Shown here one piece after another: positions 17,077-26,272 of a stretch of DNA of 64,000 bases. The stretch spans positions 620,001 through 684,000 of the forward strand of contig NZ_BBRA01000001.1 of the NCBI RefSeq assembly GCF_000975035.1. The letters are read 5' to 3'. Numbering within the stretch: the first letter of the stretch is position 1; each line of letters opens with the position of its first letter. Origin of the DNA: Demequina flava (GTDB lineage: Bacteria > Actinomycetota > Actinomycetes > Actinomycetales > Demequinaceae). The notes under the pieces were generated by a model. The model ran no database searches, was not told the origin of the DNA, and worked only from the letters and a program-made list of their open reading frames with translations. A program made the position numbers and the translations under genes.

Positions 17077-17675
17077 CCCGCGTCCCGTTTGCCGTAGGCA
17101 AGCGTTGCCAACACTGCACCAGCGGTGGTGAGGGCGGCGAGAACGCAAGCGAGCATCGGCCCTGCAAAGAGTCCGGCCGATGCTGTGATCGGGTCGTTCC
17201 ACCACGGCACCAAGGCGGCGACCAAGTCGCCGTCGGTCGCCATCGCGGTCAAGCTCGCCTGGGCCACAGCGCCGGCCAGCCACAGCGACGCGAGCCCAAG
17301 CACGCTAGCGACCGCGCAGGCCGCACCGCCCGGGGCGACGCCTCCCACGCGTAGACCCGCGCCGCACAGGATGCCGAGGACAATGGCGGCGGGGTAGATC
17401 TCTACGCCCACCAGGATCGCGAGACTGACGTAAAACACCCCACCAAGCGGGCCCAGAACAACGGCTGCGAAGAGGCCACGGGCCCACCGGATGAGCACGT
17501 GCGCCTGTCGCGGTTCAGTGCGGCCTTGTGCATTGCCCGGTGGCATCGCGGGAGGCCCCGGCATCGAGACGGCCCAGCCCGGGGCGTAGCGCACCGGAAG
17601 CTCACCCGTGTCGTCTGGCAAATGGATGACCGAGCGCGATCTTTCCTGCGTCGCCGGTGCGCCGGAATCCGTCAA
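17073..17675 (-). CDS. Uncharacterised actinobacterial membrane protein
   Basis: A 200-residue protein with a hydrophilic, Pro-rich N-terminus (about 1-65, containing PPAMPPGNAQ) and four to five transmembrane helices. The start is TTG at 17675 with AAGGGGG a few bases upstream. It converges with the DUF1003 gene (4-base overlap) and diverges from mrp, a neighbour arrangement seen in other Actinobacteria. I do not recognise a functional family. Confidence 0.7.
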   Translation of the reverse strand: MTDSGAPATQERSRSVIHLPDDTGELPVRYAPGWAVSMPGPPAMPPGNAQGRTEPRQAHVLIRWARGLFAAVVLGPLGGVFYVSLAILVGVEIYPAAIVLGILCGAGLRVGGVAPGGAACAVASVLGLASLWLAGAVAQASLTAMATDGDLVAALVPWWNDPITASAGLFAGPMLACVLAALTTAGAVLATLAYGKRDAG

Positions 17676-17848
17676 TGTTCCCCCTTGAGCCGCAATGGCT
17701 TCCCCTTAGCGATGCCTACGCTGACAGGCACGGGGCATCGGCCGCAATGGTAGCGACACTCTCTGTGAGCAATCTCATAACTGAAACTGGACATTGCGGT
17801 TTTTTGGGGCGTTCCAGCACCGCGACCACAGCGCCTACGATGGAGGGC

Positions 17849-18973
17849 ATGTCTACCGTCGAGCTCGTTACCGACGCCCTATCCAAGGTCATTGACCCTG
17901 AGATCCGCCGCCCCATCACGGAAATCGGCATGGTCCGTTCCGTGGACGTCGACGGCTCCCACGCCATCATCGGGATCGACCTGACGACGTCTGGTTGTCC
18001 CATGAAGGAGCGCATCACCGGGGACGTCAAGGAAGCCGCACTTCGCGTCAGCGGCATCGAGGAAGCGTCTGTTGAACTCGGTGTGATGAGCGAGGAGCAA
18101 CGACTCGAGTTGCGCTCCAAGCTGCGTGGCGGCAAGCCCGAGCCCGTAGTCCAGTTCACCCAGCCGGGCAACATGACGCGCATCTACGCGATCGCTTCCG
18201 GTAAGGGTGGCGTTGGCAAGTCGACCGTGACCGCGAACCTGGCTGCCGCTATGGCCGAGGATGGCCTGAAGGTGGGCGTCCTGGACGCTGACATCTTCGG
18301 CTTCTCGATCCCCGGCATGCTCGGCGTCGAGGGCCAGCCCACTCGTCTTGACGACATGCTCCTGCCACCCATTGCGCACGAGGTGAAGGCTGTCTCGATC
18401 GGCATGTTCGTCCCCGCGGGCCAGCCCGTCGTGTGGCGCGGACCCATGCTCCACCGCGCGATCGAGCAGTTCTTGGCCGACGTCTACTGGGGCGACCTCG
18501 ATGTCCTGCTCCTGGACCTGCCCCCGGGCACCGGCGACATCGCCATCTCCGTGGCGCAGCTACTCCCGCACGCCGAGCTCGTTGTCGTGACGACGCCGCA
18601 GTCCGCCGCGGCTGGTGTCGCGGAGCGCGCCGGTTCAATCGCCACGCAGACGTCGCAGAACGTCGTGGGTGTCATCGAGAACATGGCATGGCTTGAGCAG
18701 CCGGATGGCTCGCGGCTGCACGTGTTCGGTGAAGGCGGCGGCCAGGTCGTCGCGGATCGCCTCACCAAGACACTCGGCACCGACGTGCCCGTGCTCGGTC
18801 AGATCCCGCTCGACATTGCCGCCCGCGAGGCCGGCGATGCCGGAACTCCCGTGGTGATCAGCGACCCCGACTCGACCGCAGCGACTGCGCTGCGCGAGGT
18901 GTCGCGTCGCCTGACCGGGCGCCAGCGCGGCCTTGCCGGGCGGTCGCTCGGTGTGACGCCCGTCAGCAAGTAG
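17849..18973 (+). CDS. mrp: Iron-sulfur carrier Mrp/ApbC (P-loop ATPase)
   Basis: A 374-residue protein with an N-terminal MIP18/DUF59 domain (about 1-95, VIDPEIRRPITEIGMV and SGCPMKERI) and a MinD-type ATPase domain with the deviant Walker A IASGKGGVGKST and switch DLPPGTGD. Mrp proteins bind and pass on Fe-S clusters. As in other actinobacterial Mrp, the usual CxxC after the VIENM block is missing (MAWLEQPDGSRLHVFG). The start is uncertain: the ATG at 17849 has GGAGGG very close, and an ATG at 17840 would add three residues. Confidence 0.9.
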   Translation: MSTVELVTDALSKVIDPEIRRPITEIGMVRSVDVDGSHAIIGIDLTTSGCPMKERITGDVKEAALRVSGIEEASVELGVMSEEQRLELRSKLRGGKPEPVVQFTQPGNMTRIYAIASGKGGVGKSTVTANLAAAMAEDGLKVGVLDADIFGFSIPGMLGVEGQPTRLDDMLLPPIAHEVKAVSIGMFVPAGQPVVWRGPMLHRAIEQFLADVYWGDLDVLLLDLPPGTGDIAISVAQLLPHAELVVVTTPQSAAAGVAERAGSIATQTSQNVVGVIENMAWLEQPDGSRLHVFGEGGGQVVADRLTKTLGTDVPVLGQIPLDIAAREAGDAGTPVVISDPDSTAATALREVSRRLTGRQRGLAGRSLGVTPVSK

Positions 18974-19108
18974 GCCGCTCGGTCGTCACCCTCACGGGCC
19001 CGGCTCCCAGTAGGGGACCCGGGTCACATTCGGGCGCGAAAGTGACCTGAATGTCCCTCTCTGAGGCATCAGGATGTGGGTCCGGGCGCGAGAAGCACCG
19101 TGGCCGGC

Positions 19109-19561
19109 CTAGCGGCGCGTTGCCCAGCCGGCGATCATCGCGGCCACGAGTCCAGCCAGGAGCGTGCCCATGGAGACCGGCGGAGTCGCGAGCGCCGTCT
19201 TGAGCGCATCGTCGAACGTCACGGTCTCGATGCCGGTGAAGCGCGACAGCGGGAGGGCTGTGCCGGTCAGCGTGCCGACCACAGCCATGAGGTGCACGCC
19301 CACCACCGCGGGGACGAACGCCGTGAGTTGAGTCTTCCAGCTACGGTCGACCGTCAGATAGCGCACGGTGAAGCCCACAGCAGCCGTCACCAGTGACCCC
19401 AGGATGAACAGGGCGAATACGCCCGTGTCAGGCGGGACCACAACAGACAGCAGCAGACCCACCACAATCGCGACTCCGAGTCCGACGGCGAGCGGCCCCA
19501 GCGTGGTTTGACGGACCGACTCCAGGACGGAACGGCGGGGCTGCGAGGACTGGTCGCTCAT
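19109..19561 (-). CDS. Uncharacterised four-helix membrane protein
   Basis: A 150-residue integral membrane protein with about four hydrophobic segments starting near residue 20 (LAVGLGVAIVVGLLLSVVV). The ATG at 19561 is preceded by GGAG six bases away; the longer frame from 19606 lacks such a site. No family is recognised. It lies between mrp and the xth-folD-glyA operon on the minus strand, 104 bases after xth, and could be co-transcribed with it. Confidence 0.65.
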   Translation of the reverse strand: MSDQSSQPRRSVLESVRQTTLGPLAVGLGVAIVVGLLLSVVVPPDTGVFALFILGSLVTAAVGFTVRYLTVDRSWKTQLTAFVPAVVGVHLMAVVGTLTGTALPLSRFTGIETVTFDDALKTALATPPVSMGTLLAGLVAAMIAGWATRR

Positions 19562-19665
19562 GCGAATCTCCAGATCTTTGTGTGGCGTCACGGACACTGC
19601 CCCCATCGTAGGGTCCAGTGGTGCCGCGGGTCATCCTGCCTGATGCGGGACGTACCAGCCGGGCC

Positions 19666-20469
19666 CTACAGGTTGTAGTCGACGACGAGCGGCGCGTGAT
19701 CGGACCACCGCGCGTCGTACGCGGCCGCCCGGTCCACCCGCACTGACGTTGCAGACGCAGCGAGCGTCGGCGTCGCCAACTGGTAATCGATACGCCAGCC
19801 GGCGTCGTTGTCGAACGCCTTGCCGCGCATCGACCACCACGTGTACGGACCGGGCTGATCGCCTGCGTGGACACGGTGGGTGTCCACCCAGCCAGCCTCG
19901 AGCCATCGGTCAATGTAGGCTCGCTCCTCCGGCAAGAACCCGGCGGACTTGAGGTTGCCCTTCCAGTTCTTGATGTCGTTGTTGGTGTGGGCAACGTTGA
20001 TGTCCCCCATCACTACGACCCGGTCGTACTGGGCATTCAACTCAGCGAGCCGTGCCGTCATCATGTCCATGAACGCGTACTTGTCGGCCATCGACTCGGG
20101 CTTGTCGACGGACCCCGAGTGCACGTACACGGACACGACTCGCACCGGACCGGACTCCGACTGGACCGTCGCCTCAACCCAACGCCCGGTGTGGCTGGCG
20201 GCAGTGGCCACCTCGCCCAGAGCATCGGCCCCCGCGAGAGCGCCAGCAAGTTCGGTGCGCGCCAGGATCGCGACCCCGTTGCGCCCCTTCTGCTCACTGA
20301 TCTGCTGAGCAATCTGCCAGTCGTCGCCGAACTGCGTGCCGAGGATTTCCTCGGGCGCGCGCACCTCCTGAAGGCAGATGACATCGGGCTGGGCCTCATC
20401 GATCCAGTCCTGCATGCCCTTGCGCACAGCAGCGCGCACTCCGTTGACGTTGACTGAGGCGATGCGCAT
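19666..20469 (-). CDS. xth: Exodeoxyribonuclease III (AP endonuclease)
   Basis: A 267-residue endonuclease/exonuclease/phosphatase-fold enzyme. It shows the start [14 protein letters not shown], the metal-binding Glu in CLQEVRAP, the NxH-type block VVVMGDINVAHTNNDIKNW and the terminal WSDHAPLVVDY. It cleaves abasic sites and degrades 3' ends in base-excision repair. Its ATG overlaps the folD stop by one base (TGATG), so it belongs to the glyA-folD operon. A frame extension to 20568 is inside folD and not used. Confidence 0.93.
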   Translation of the reverse strand: MRIASVNVNGVRAAVRKGMQDWIDEAQPDVICLQEVRAPEEILGTQFGDDWQIAQQISEQKGRNGVAILARTELAGALAGADALGEVATAASHTGRWVEATVQSESGPVRVVSVYVHSGSVDKPESMADKYAFMDMMTARLAELNAQYDRVVVMGDINVAHTNNDIKNWKGNLKSAGFLPEERAYIDRWLEAGWVDTHRVHAGDQPGPYTWWSMRGKAFDNDAGWRIDYQLATPTLAASATSVRVDRAAAYDARWSDHAPLVVDYNL

Positions 20470-21356
20470 CAGCGAATCCCTGCCTTCCGTTCGCTTGCCT
20501 CGACCACATTTGCCAGCAGCATCGCGCGGGTCATGGGACCTACTCCCCCAGGATTGGGCGAGAACCACGACGACTGTGCCACGGCATCGGCCGAAATGTC
20601 GCCGGCGACCTTTGACTTTCCGGTCTCCGGATCGGTGATGCGGGACACTCCCACATCGATCATGACGGCGCCGGGCTTGACCATGTCCCCGGCAATGATG
20701 TCGGGTACGCCTGCGGCTGCCACGATGACGTCCGCCTCACGCGTGTGCGAGGCGAGGTCGACAGTGCCCGTGTGGCACAGCGTGACGGTCGCGTTGACGT
20801 CCTTGCGGGTCAGCAACAGGCCGATGCTGCGGCCCACCGTCGTACCGCGGCCCACCACGACCACGTGCTTGCCTCGCAGCGAGACGCCGTGGCGTTCGAT
20901 GAGCTCGATGATGCCCTTAGGCGTGCACGGCAGGCTCGACTCGACGGGCTCGGCGGTGCGTAGCACCAGACGTCCCAGGTTGGTCGGGTGCAGACCGTCG
21001 GCATCCTTATCGGGGTCGACGAGCTCGAGCACACGGTTGGTGTCGATACCGTCCGGGAGCGGCAGCTGCACGATGAAGCCGGTGCACGCGGGGTCCCCGT
21101 TGAGGCGCGTCACGGCCGCTTCGATCTCTTCCTGCGTCGCAGTGGCGGGCAGGTCCTCGCGGACGGACGTGATGCCGACCTCGGCGCAGTCGCGGTGCTT
21201 GCCCGCGACATACCAGGTAGAACCAGGATCTTCGCCCACCAGGAGCGTGCCCAGGCCCGGAGTCACGCCGCGGTCCGCAAGGACCGCGACGCGCTCAGCG
21301 AGCTCGGACTTGATGGCCGCTGCTGTGGCCTTGCCGTCGAGCTTGTCCGGAGCCAT
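20469..21356 (-). CDS. folD: Methylenetetrahydrofolate dehydrogenase / cyclohydrolase
   Basis: A 295-residue bifunctional enzyme interconverting 5,10-methylene-, methenyl- and 10-formyl-tetrahydrofolate with NADP. Signatures are STWYVAGKH with the catalytic Lys, [12 protein letters not shown], the Rossmann block [12 protein letters not shown] and the terminal [13 protein letters not shown]. It overlaps glyA by one base upstream and xth by one base downstream. As part of a glyA-led operon it supplies one-carbon units for purines under the ZTP riboswitch. Confidence 0.96.
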   Translation of the reverse strand: MAPDKLDGKATAAAIKSELAERVAVLADRGVTPGLGTLLVGEDPGSTWYVAGKHRDCAEVGITSVREDLPATATQEEIEAAVTRLNGDPACTGFIVQLPLPDGIDTNRVLELVDPDKDADGLHPTNLGRLVLRTAEPVESSLPCTPKGIIELIERHGVSLRGKHVVVVGRGTTVGRSIGLLLTRKDVNATVTLCHTGTVDLASHTREADVIVAAAGVPDIIAGDMVKPGAVMIDVGVSRITDPETGKSKVAGDISADAVAQSSWFSPNPGGVGPMTRAMLLANVVEASERKAGIR

Positions 21357-22648
21357 TACTGCTGCAGGCCCGGGTACAGCGGGAAGTCGTCGGCGAGCTT
21401 CTTGACGCGCGCACGGAGGGCTTCGATGTCCGCGCCGCCCTTGAGTGCGGTCGCGATGATCTCTGCGACCTCGGTGAACTCCTCTGCGCCAAAGCCACGG
21501 CTCGCCAGGGCAGGCGTGCCGATGCGGATACCGGAGGTGACCATCGGCGGGCGGGGGTCGAACGGCACGGCGTTGCGGTTCGAGGTGATGCCGACCTGGT
21601 GCAGGAGGTCTTCGCCGTCCTGGCCGGTGAGCTCCGAGTTGCGCAGGTCCACGAGGACCAGGTGCACGTCGGTGCCGCCGGTGACGACGTTGATGCCGGC
21701 CTCGATGGCGTCGGGCTGGACCAGGCGGTCAGCGATGATGCGAGCACCCTCGAGGACCCGCTCCTGACGGCCCTTGAACTCGTCGCCTGCGGCAGCCTTG
21801 AGCGCGGTCGCCTTGGCGGCGATCACGTGCATGAGGGGTCCTCCCTGCTGACCGGGGAACACGGCCGAGTTGAGCTTCTTGGCGTACTCGGTGTCGCGCG
21901 ACAGGATCATGCCGGAACGGGGTCCGCCGATGGTCTTGTGGATCGTGGTGGAGACCACGTCGGAGTGCGGCACGGGGCTGGGGTGCAGGCCCGCGGCCAC
22001 CAGACCTGCGAAGTGCGCCATGTCGGTCCACAGCTTGGCGCCAACCTCATCGGCGATTTCGCGGAAGGCCGCGAAGTCGATGTGGCGGGGGTATGCCGAC
22101 CAGCCGGCGATGATGACGTCGGGGCGCTCGGCGAGGGCCTGCTCGCGCACCTGGTCCATCTCGATGCGGTGCGTCTGCTCGTCCAGGCCGTACGCGGCGA
22201 CCTCGTAGAGCTTGCCGGAGAAGTTCAGCTTCATGCCGTGGGTGAGGTGACCACCGTGCGGCAGCGACAGACCCATGATCTTGTCGCCGGCGTTGATGAG
22301 CGCGTGCAGGACGGCAGCGTTTGCCGTCGCACCCGAGTGGGGCTGCACGTTGGCGTACTCGGCGCCAAAGAGGCTCTTGGCACGGTCGCGGGCAATGTTC
22401 TCAGCGACGTCGACTTCCTCGCAGCCGCCGTAATAGCGGCGGCCCGGGTAGCCCTCCGCGTACTTGTTGGTCAGCACGGAGCCCTGTGCCTGCAGCACGG
22501 ACCGCGGCACAAAGTTCTCCGAGGCGATCATCTCGAGGTAGGTGCGCTGGCGATCGAGTTCGCGGTCAAGGACTTGCGCAATCTCGGGGTCGTAGTCCTG
22601 CAGGGTCGCATTCATGACCTCTGCGGTGGCGCTGGAGTCGGTACTCAT
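21356..22648 (-). CDS. glyA: Serine hydroxymethyltransferase
   Basis: A 430-residue PLP enzyme making glycine and methylene-tetrahydrofolate from serine. Family blocks are [36 protein letters not shown], the PLP lysine in [14 protein letters not shown] and MTSG-type [13 protein letters not shown] place the start at the ATG at 22648 because AGGAGG lies nine bases upstream; the ATG at 22615 (MNATLQDY) is the conserved start of many homologues and an alternative. It is the first gene after a ZTP riboswitch. Confidence 0.95.
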   Translation of the reverse strand: MSTDSSATAEVMNATLQDYDPEIAQVLDRELDRQRTYLEMIASENFVPRSVLQAQGSVLTNKYAEGYPGRRYYGGCEEVDVAENIARDRAKSLFGAEYANVQPHSGATANAAVLHALINAGDKIMGLSLPHGGHLTHGMKLNFSGKLYEVAAYGLDEQTHRIEMDQVREQALAERPDVIIAGWSAYPRHIDFAAFREIADEVGAKLWTDMAHFAGLVAAGLHPSPVPHSDVVSTTIHKTIGGPRSGMILSRDTEYAKKLNSAVFPGQQGGPLMHVIAAKATALKAAAGDEFKGRQERVLEGARIIADRLVQPDAIEAGINVVTGGTDVHLVLVDLRNSELTGQDGEDLLHQVGITSNRNAVPFDPRPPMVTSGIRIGTPALASRGFGAEEFTEVAEIIATALKGGADIEALRARVKKLADDFPLYPGLQQ

Positions 22649-22697
22649 CTGGGTGTCCTCCTGTGCGCGGCACGGGGCCGCCGGTTGTCCGGTGACC

Positions 22698-22780
22698 ATG
22701 GCCCAGGCGTACGACCAACAGTCCGAATAAATGAAGTGCCGCTCCCTCGTGGTATCCCACTGCGCCAGTCGCGACGCGCG
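22698..22780 (-). ncRNA. ZTP (pfl) riboswitch upstream of glyA-folD-xth
   Basis: Read on the minus strand, the leader carries the conserved elements of the pfl motif in order: GCGACTGGCGCAG, then TGGGATACCAC closing a hairpin, then GAGGGAGCGG, a variable linker, and the 3' strand CGCCTGGGC (22709-22701) that pairs back to the first segment as a pseudoknot. This class binds ZMP/ZTP, the signal of folate shortage, and turns on one-carbon genes. Gene context (glyA, folD) is the classic one. The expression platform between 22700 and the AGGAGG of glyA is not resolved. Confidence 0.85.
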
Positions 22781-22782
22781 CC

Positions 22783-22788
22783 AGTCTA
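22783..22788 (-). promoter_or_regulatory. Candidate -10 element for the riboswitch-glyA transcript
   Basis: TAGACT on the minus strand lies about six bases before the start of the aptamer, the right distance for transcription to begin at its 5' edge. The -35 region is poor, so this is tentative. Confidence 0.4.
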
Positions 22789-22817
22789 GCAACGCGTGCG
22801 CGCCGAGCGCATCTGAC

Positions 22818-23831
22818 CTAGCGACGCACCAGGTCGCGCCAGAACGTGTAGTCCATGATGGGCCGCGTGAGCCGCACGACGAAGGGACGCGACGCGACGT
22901 AGGAGAACACCACGGAGAACACGACGAGCGCCACAATCATGATGGATTCAGGCCAGCCGATGCTGTAGTCATCCAGGTGCGCGGGGTACAGCACGAGGGG
23001 GTGGAGCAGGTAGACGGGCAAGGTCGCGGCTCCCACGGAGGCCAGCATGCGGTTGCTTCCTCCGCTGAGCGACAGCAGGGCCAGCGTGAGCAGGGCTCCT
23101 GCGATGAGGACGCCGGTGCGCTGGAGCATTCCTTCGCCGTTGTACTGCCCGATGTCCTCGTAGCTTTCCGACATAAAGAAGATGGACCGGATCACGGTCT
23201 GTTCGCTCATCCAACTCCACACCAACGCGGCGGCGAGGGCGGCGACTGCTGCCACGCGCATCGGCCAGGTGCGGATCTTCACCCACCACTTGTCGTTCCA
23301 CATCAGACCGGCCGCGAAGAACGGCGCGAAGCACACGATGCGCTCGAGCGACAGCTCTCGCCCCAGTCCCGCCACGGTGCCGAGCAATATCCCCGCGACC
23401 GCGAGCGCCGGCACCACCCACCAGGTTGAGCGCAGCAGGGGTGCGCTGAGGCGCCAGGCCGCGAGCGCCACGAGGTACCACAGAGTCCAGGACGGGGTCA
23501 GGAAGTCGACCGAGAAGGGATCCCCGGTGAGGGCCGACGCGATCCAGCCGTGCAGCAGGGTGAAGATGACATACGGAAACGCGAGTTTGAGGACCGTGCG
23601 GCCGGGTGCCCATTTGCTCGAGTAGCGCGTGACGTAGCCGGAGACGAACACGAAGGCCGGCATGTGGAACATGAAGACCCACTGCGCAGCCGTCTCTGCG
23701 AACTGGCCGCTGAGTGGCTCGATCGCGTGGCCAAAGACGACGACCATGATGAGGACACCCGCAAGGGAATCAATCGAGGTATCTCGCTTGCGGCGGGTGG
23801 CCGGGGACGTCGCTGGGGTTGGTGAAGTCAC
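22818..23831 (-). CDS. Acyltransferase 3 family membrane protein
   Basis: A 337-residue polytopic membrane protein with about ten helices. The family signature at the N-terminus is [16 protein letters not shown] with the catalytic-type His, followed by [13 protein letters not shown]. These enzymes move acyl groups onto extracellular sugars or polymers. The GTG start at 23831 is uncertain. It is monocistronic, downstream of GNAT on the same strand. A second member of the family is encoded at 59051. The substrate is unknown. Confidence 0.82.
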   Translation of the reverse strand: MTSPTPATSPATRRKRDTSIDSLAGVLIMVVVFGHAIEPLSGQFAETAAQWVFMFHMPAFVFVSGYVTRYSSKWAPGRTVLKLAFPYVIFTLLHGWIASALTGDPFSVDFLTPSWTLWYLVALAAWRLSAPLLRSTWWVVPALAVAGILLGTVAGLGRELSLERIVCFAPFFAAGLMWNDKWWVKIRTWPMRVAAVAALAAALVWSWMSEQTVIRSIFFMSESYEDIGQYNGEGMLQRTGVLIAGALLTLALLSLSGGSNRMLASVGAATLPVYLLHPLVLYPAHLDDYSIGWPESIMIVALVVFSVVFSYVASRPFVVRLTRPIMDYTFWRDLVRR

Positions 23832-23888
23832 CTTGTCATTGTGTGTTGAACCGTCTGAGAGCGCGCCTCAGCCGGGTGTGTCAGTGAC

Positions 23889-24422
23889 TTAGTTGTCGCC
23901 GCGGACCACGCCGAGGTCGGCGTCGTCGTCCACGATTGCGCCCGACTCGAGGACCTTGCGCAGGTAGGCGTAGGTGAGGTCGCCGTTGACCTGGTCAAAC
24001 TGATAGTCGTATCCGGCCTTGTTGTACATCGCGATGTTGTGCTTGGAGTTCTGCCCGGTGAAGACCCACACCTCGCGGGTAGTGTCCGGCAGGTACTGCA
24101 GCACGGAGAACAGCAGCTGTGTGCCGATGCCCTGGCCCTGAAGGTCCGGCGCGACGGCGAGGCGGCCAATGGTCGCCTTGTCCCCTTCCAAACCCACACG
24201 GATGGAACCGATCAGGCGGGTGCCCTGCCAGGCGCCCACGGTCACGACGTCATCGGACTCGAGGTCGACGATGAGTTCGTCAAGCGTCTGCGTCAGCGCA
24301 GGGATGTTGGGGTCGTTGTACAACTGCGCCTCGGTGACGAACGCGGCGCGCCGCACCGTCAGGAGCTCACCTGCATGGTCGGCACCAATAACATCGATCC
24401 GCACGCTGTCTGACTCGGTCAT
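23889..24422 (-). CDS. GNAT family N-acetyltransferase
   Basis: A 177-residue acetyltransferase with the acetyl-CoA pyrophosphate loop in GRLAVAPDLQGQGIGTQLL and a C-terminal block NSKHNIAMYNKAGYDY. The ATG at 24422 (MTESDSVRI) fits the fold; the frame extends to 24476 without support. The acceptor, a small molecule or peptide amine, is unknown. It diverges from the CDP-alcohol transferase gene. Confidence 0.85.
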   Translation of the reverse strand: MTESDSVRIDVIGADHAGELLTVRRAAFVTEAQLYNDPNIPALTQTLDELIVDLESDDVVTVGAWQGTRLIGSIRVGLEGDKATIGRLAVAPDLQGQGIGTQLLFSVLQYLPDTTREVWVFTGQNSKHNIAMYNKAGYDYQFDQVNGDLTYAYLRKVLESGAIVDDDADLGVVRGDN

Positions 24423-24531
24423 GTTCTTATCGTGGCACGGTTCCCCGCGCGGGTCAGACGCGACGCGCACGCACACACGGGGTGTTTCGCGCTGAGCGTG
24501 GAGTGCGGTGTGCGCCGACTACCCTGGGCGC

Positions 24532-25341
24532 ATGACTGACGAGCAGCTCGAGCCGCGCCTGGGCCGGCACAATCCCAGCGTCGCCGACGTGAAGCGCGAG
24601 GGCCAGCCCGAGCACATTCGCACCCGCGCGAACGCCGAGCACTGGTCCGCCGACATCTGGTGGCGTCACCTCTCCCCCTATGTATCCACGACGGCGATCC
24701 GGCTGGGCCTGAGTGCCAACGCGGTGTCGATCGTGATGATTCTGTGCGGTTGGGCCGCCGCAGCCTCGCTACTCACGGGAGCGTGGTGGGGCGCGCTCTT
24801 GGCTGTCGTCTTCGCTCACGGTCAGATGCTGATCGATGCGGCCGACGGCGAGGTCGCACGCTGGCGACGAACCATGTCCCCGCGCGGCATCTTCCTGGAC
24901 CGCATTGCGCACACCACGACCGAGTCGTTGATGCCGCTGTGCTTCGGAATCGGCCTTGGGCTCGGCACTGACGACGTCTGGAAAGGCGTCGCCGGCGGCG
25001 CCGTCCTCGGCCTGCTCGTGCTCATCAATAAATCCGTCAATGACGCCGTCGCGGTGTCACGCGCATACGCGGGCCTGCCCAAACTTCCCGATACCAACGA
25101 AGCCAAGGCGCCCCAGCCCGGCCTTGTCGCCACCTTGCGCCGGGCGGCGCGGCTTGTTCCCCTGCATCGGCTCTATCACTCCGTGGAGCAGTCACACATC
25201 TACTTTGTGGCGCTACTCGTCAGTGTGTGGGTCACCGGATTCGCAGGCTGGGTCCTGCTCGCCATGGTGATCGTCACGCCCGTCGTCATCGCGGGCCACA
25301 TTCTCGCGGTGTGGTCGTCGTCGCGCCTGACTGCCCAGTAG
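24532..25341 (+). CDS. CDP-alcohol phosphatidyltransferase family protein with variant motif
   Basis: A 269-residue membrane enzyme with a soluble N-terminus (1-50) and several helices. The CAPT motif runs from Asp102 to residue 127: Asp102, Asp105, Gly106, Arg110, Gly119 and Asp123 are in place, but the fourth Asp is His127 (FLDRIAH). The family joins a CDP-linked donor to an alcohol in lipid or inositol-phosphate synthesis. The His could mean altered or lost chemistry. The ATG at 24532 is preferred over the frame start at 24508. The substrate is unknown. Confidence 0.8.
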   Translation: MTDEQLEPRLGRHNPSVADVKREGQPEHIRTRANAEHWSADIWWRHLSPYVSTTAIRLGLSANAVSIVMILCGWAAAASLLTGAWWGALLAVVFAHGQMLIDAADGEVARWRRTMSPRGIFLDRIAHTTTESLMPLCFGIGLGLGTDDVWKGVAGGAVLGLLVLINKSVNDAVAVSRAYAGLPKLPDTNEAKAPQPGLVATLRRAARLVPLHRLYHSVEQSHIYFVALLVSVWVTGFAGWVLLAMVIVTPVVIAGHILAVWSSSRLTAQ

Positions 25342-25361
25342 CGGTCGCTACCCTTAACTCC

Positions 25362-26216
25362 ATGAACGCCACCGAGACCCGCTATGTGCTGGCACTGTCC
25401 TGCCCCGACCAGCCAGGCATCGTCCACGCCGTGTCAGGCACGCTTGCCGATAACGGCGGCAACATCACGGAGTCTCAGCAGTTCGGCGACCCCGACACGG
25501 GCCTGTTCTTCATGCGCGTCGAGGTGACGACTGCGGTGGGCGAAGACGCCCTGCGTGCCGCGGTTGCGTCGCTCGGCGAGCGCTTCGACATGGACTGGAA
25601 GCTCGATGTCGCTGGGCGACCCATGCGCACCCTGGTGCTGGGCTCCAAGTCCGAGCACTGCGCTAACGACCTGCTGTTCCGCGAGCGCGCCGGCACCCTG
25701 CCGATCGACATTGTCGGCATGGCCGGCAACCACACGGCGCTGTCCGACCTAGCTGGCTTCTACGGCAAGCAGTTCCACCACATCCCCGTCACCGCCGAGA
25801 CCAAGCCCGACGCCGAGGCGACACTCCTGTCGCTCGTGTCCGACCTGGACGTGGAACTCGTGGTGCTTGCGCGCTACATGCAGATCCTGTCGCCCTCCCT
25901 GTCCGAGGAACTGCGCGGCCGAGCGATCAACATTCACCACTCGTTCCTGCCGTCGTTCAAGGGCGCGCGACCCTATTTCCAGGCACACGACCGTGGCGTC
26001 AAGCTCATTGGAGCGACGGCCCACTACGTCACGAGCGACCTCGACGAGGGCCCGATCATCGAGCAGGAAGTCGAGCGCGTCGACCACACGCACACGCCTG
26101 AGTCGCTCACCGCGGTGGGTGCGGACGTGGAGCGCCGGGCCCTGGCTCGCGCCGTGCGCTGGCACGCGGAACACCGCGTGCTGCTGGACGGGCACCGCAC
26201 CATCGTCTTTAAGTAG
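25362..26216 (+). CDS. purU: Formyltetrahydrofolate deformylase
   Basis: A 284-residue enzyme with an N-terminal ACT domain (about 5-80, LSCPDQPGIVHAVSGTL) and a formyltransferase-like catalytic domain with the His/Asp site in INIHHSFLPSFKGARPY and YVTSDLDEGPIIEQ. It hydrolyses 10-formyl-tetrahydrofolate to formate and THF, balancing one-carbon pools with GlyA and FolD encoded 3 kb away. The ATG at 25362 gives the usual N-terminus; the longer frame from 25227 lies inside the preceding gene. Confidence 0.94.
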   Translation: MNATETRYVLALSCPDQPGIVHAVSGTLADNGGNITESQQFGDPDTGLFFMRVEVTTAVGEDALRAAVASLGERFDMDWKLDVAGRPMRTLVLGSKSEHCANDLLFRERAGTLPIDIVGMAGNHTALSDLAGFYGKQFHHIPVTAETKPDAEATLLSLVSDLDVELVVLARYMQILSPSLSEELRGRAINIHHSFLPSFKGARPYFQAHDRGVKLIGATAHYVTSDLDEGPIIEQEVERVDHTHTPESLTAVGADVERRALARAVRWHAEHRVLLDGHRTIVFK

Positions 26217-26233
26217 CCGCTACGCGGCTTGGC

Positions 26234-26266
26234 GGGCCGATGCCGGGGTAACCCTGGCATCGGCCC
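26234..26266. terminator. Bidirectional terminator built from an inverted GGCCGATGC pair
   Basis: GGGCCGATGCC (26234-26244) and GGCATCGGCCC (26256-26266) form a perfect 11-bp stem with an 11-base loop that can pair further. It sits between the convergent purU and SpoIID genes. Each arm contains the 9-mer that recurs through the window. Confidence 0.8.
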
Positions 26267-26272
26267 TCGTCC

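Noticed and set aside
18995-19065. GGTCAC...GTGACC inverted repeat after mrp
   Set aside because: Arms of six bases with a 14-base spacer and no T-run; too weak to call a terminator or operator.
21599-22789. 396-codon plus-strand frame opposite glyA
   Set aside because: Antisense to a highly conserved enzyme and crosses the riboswitch.
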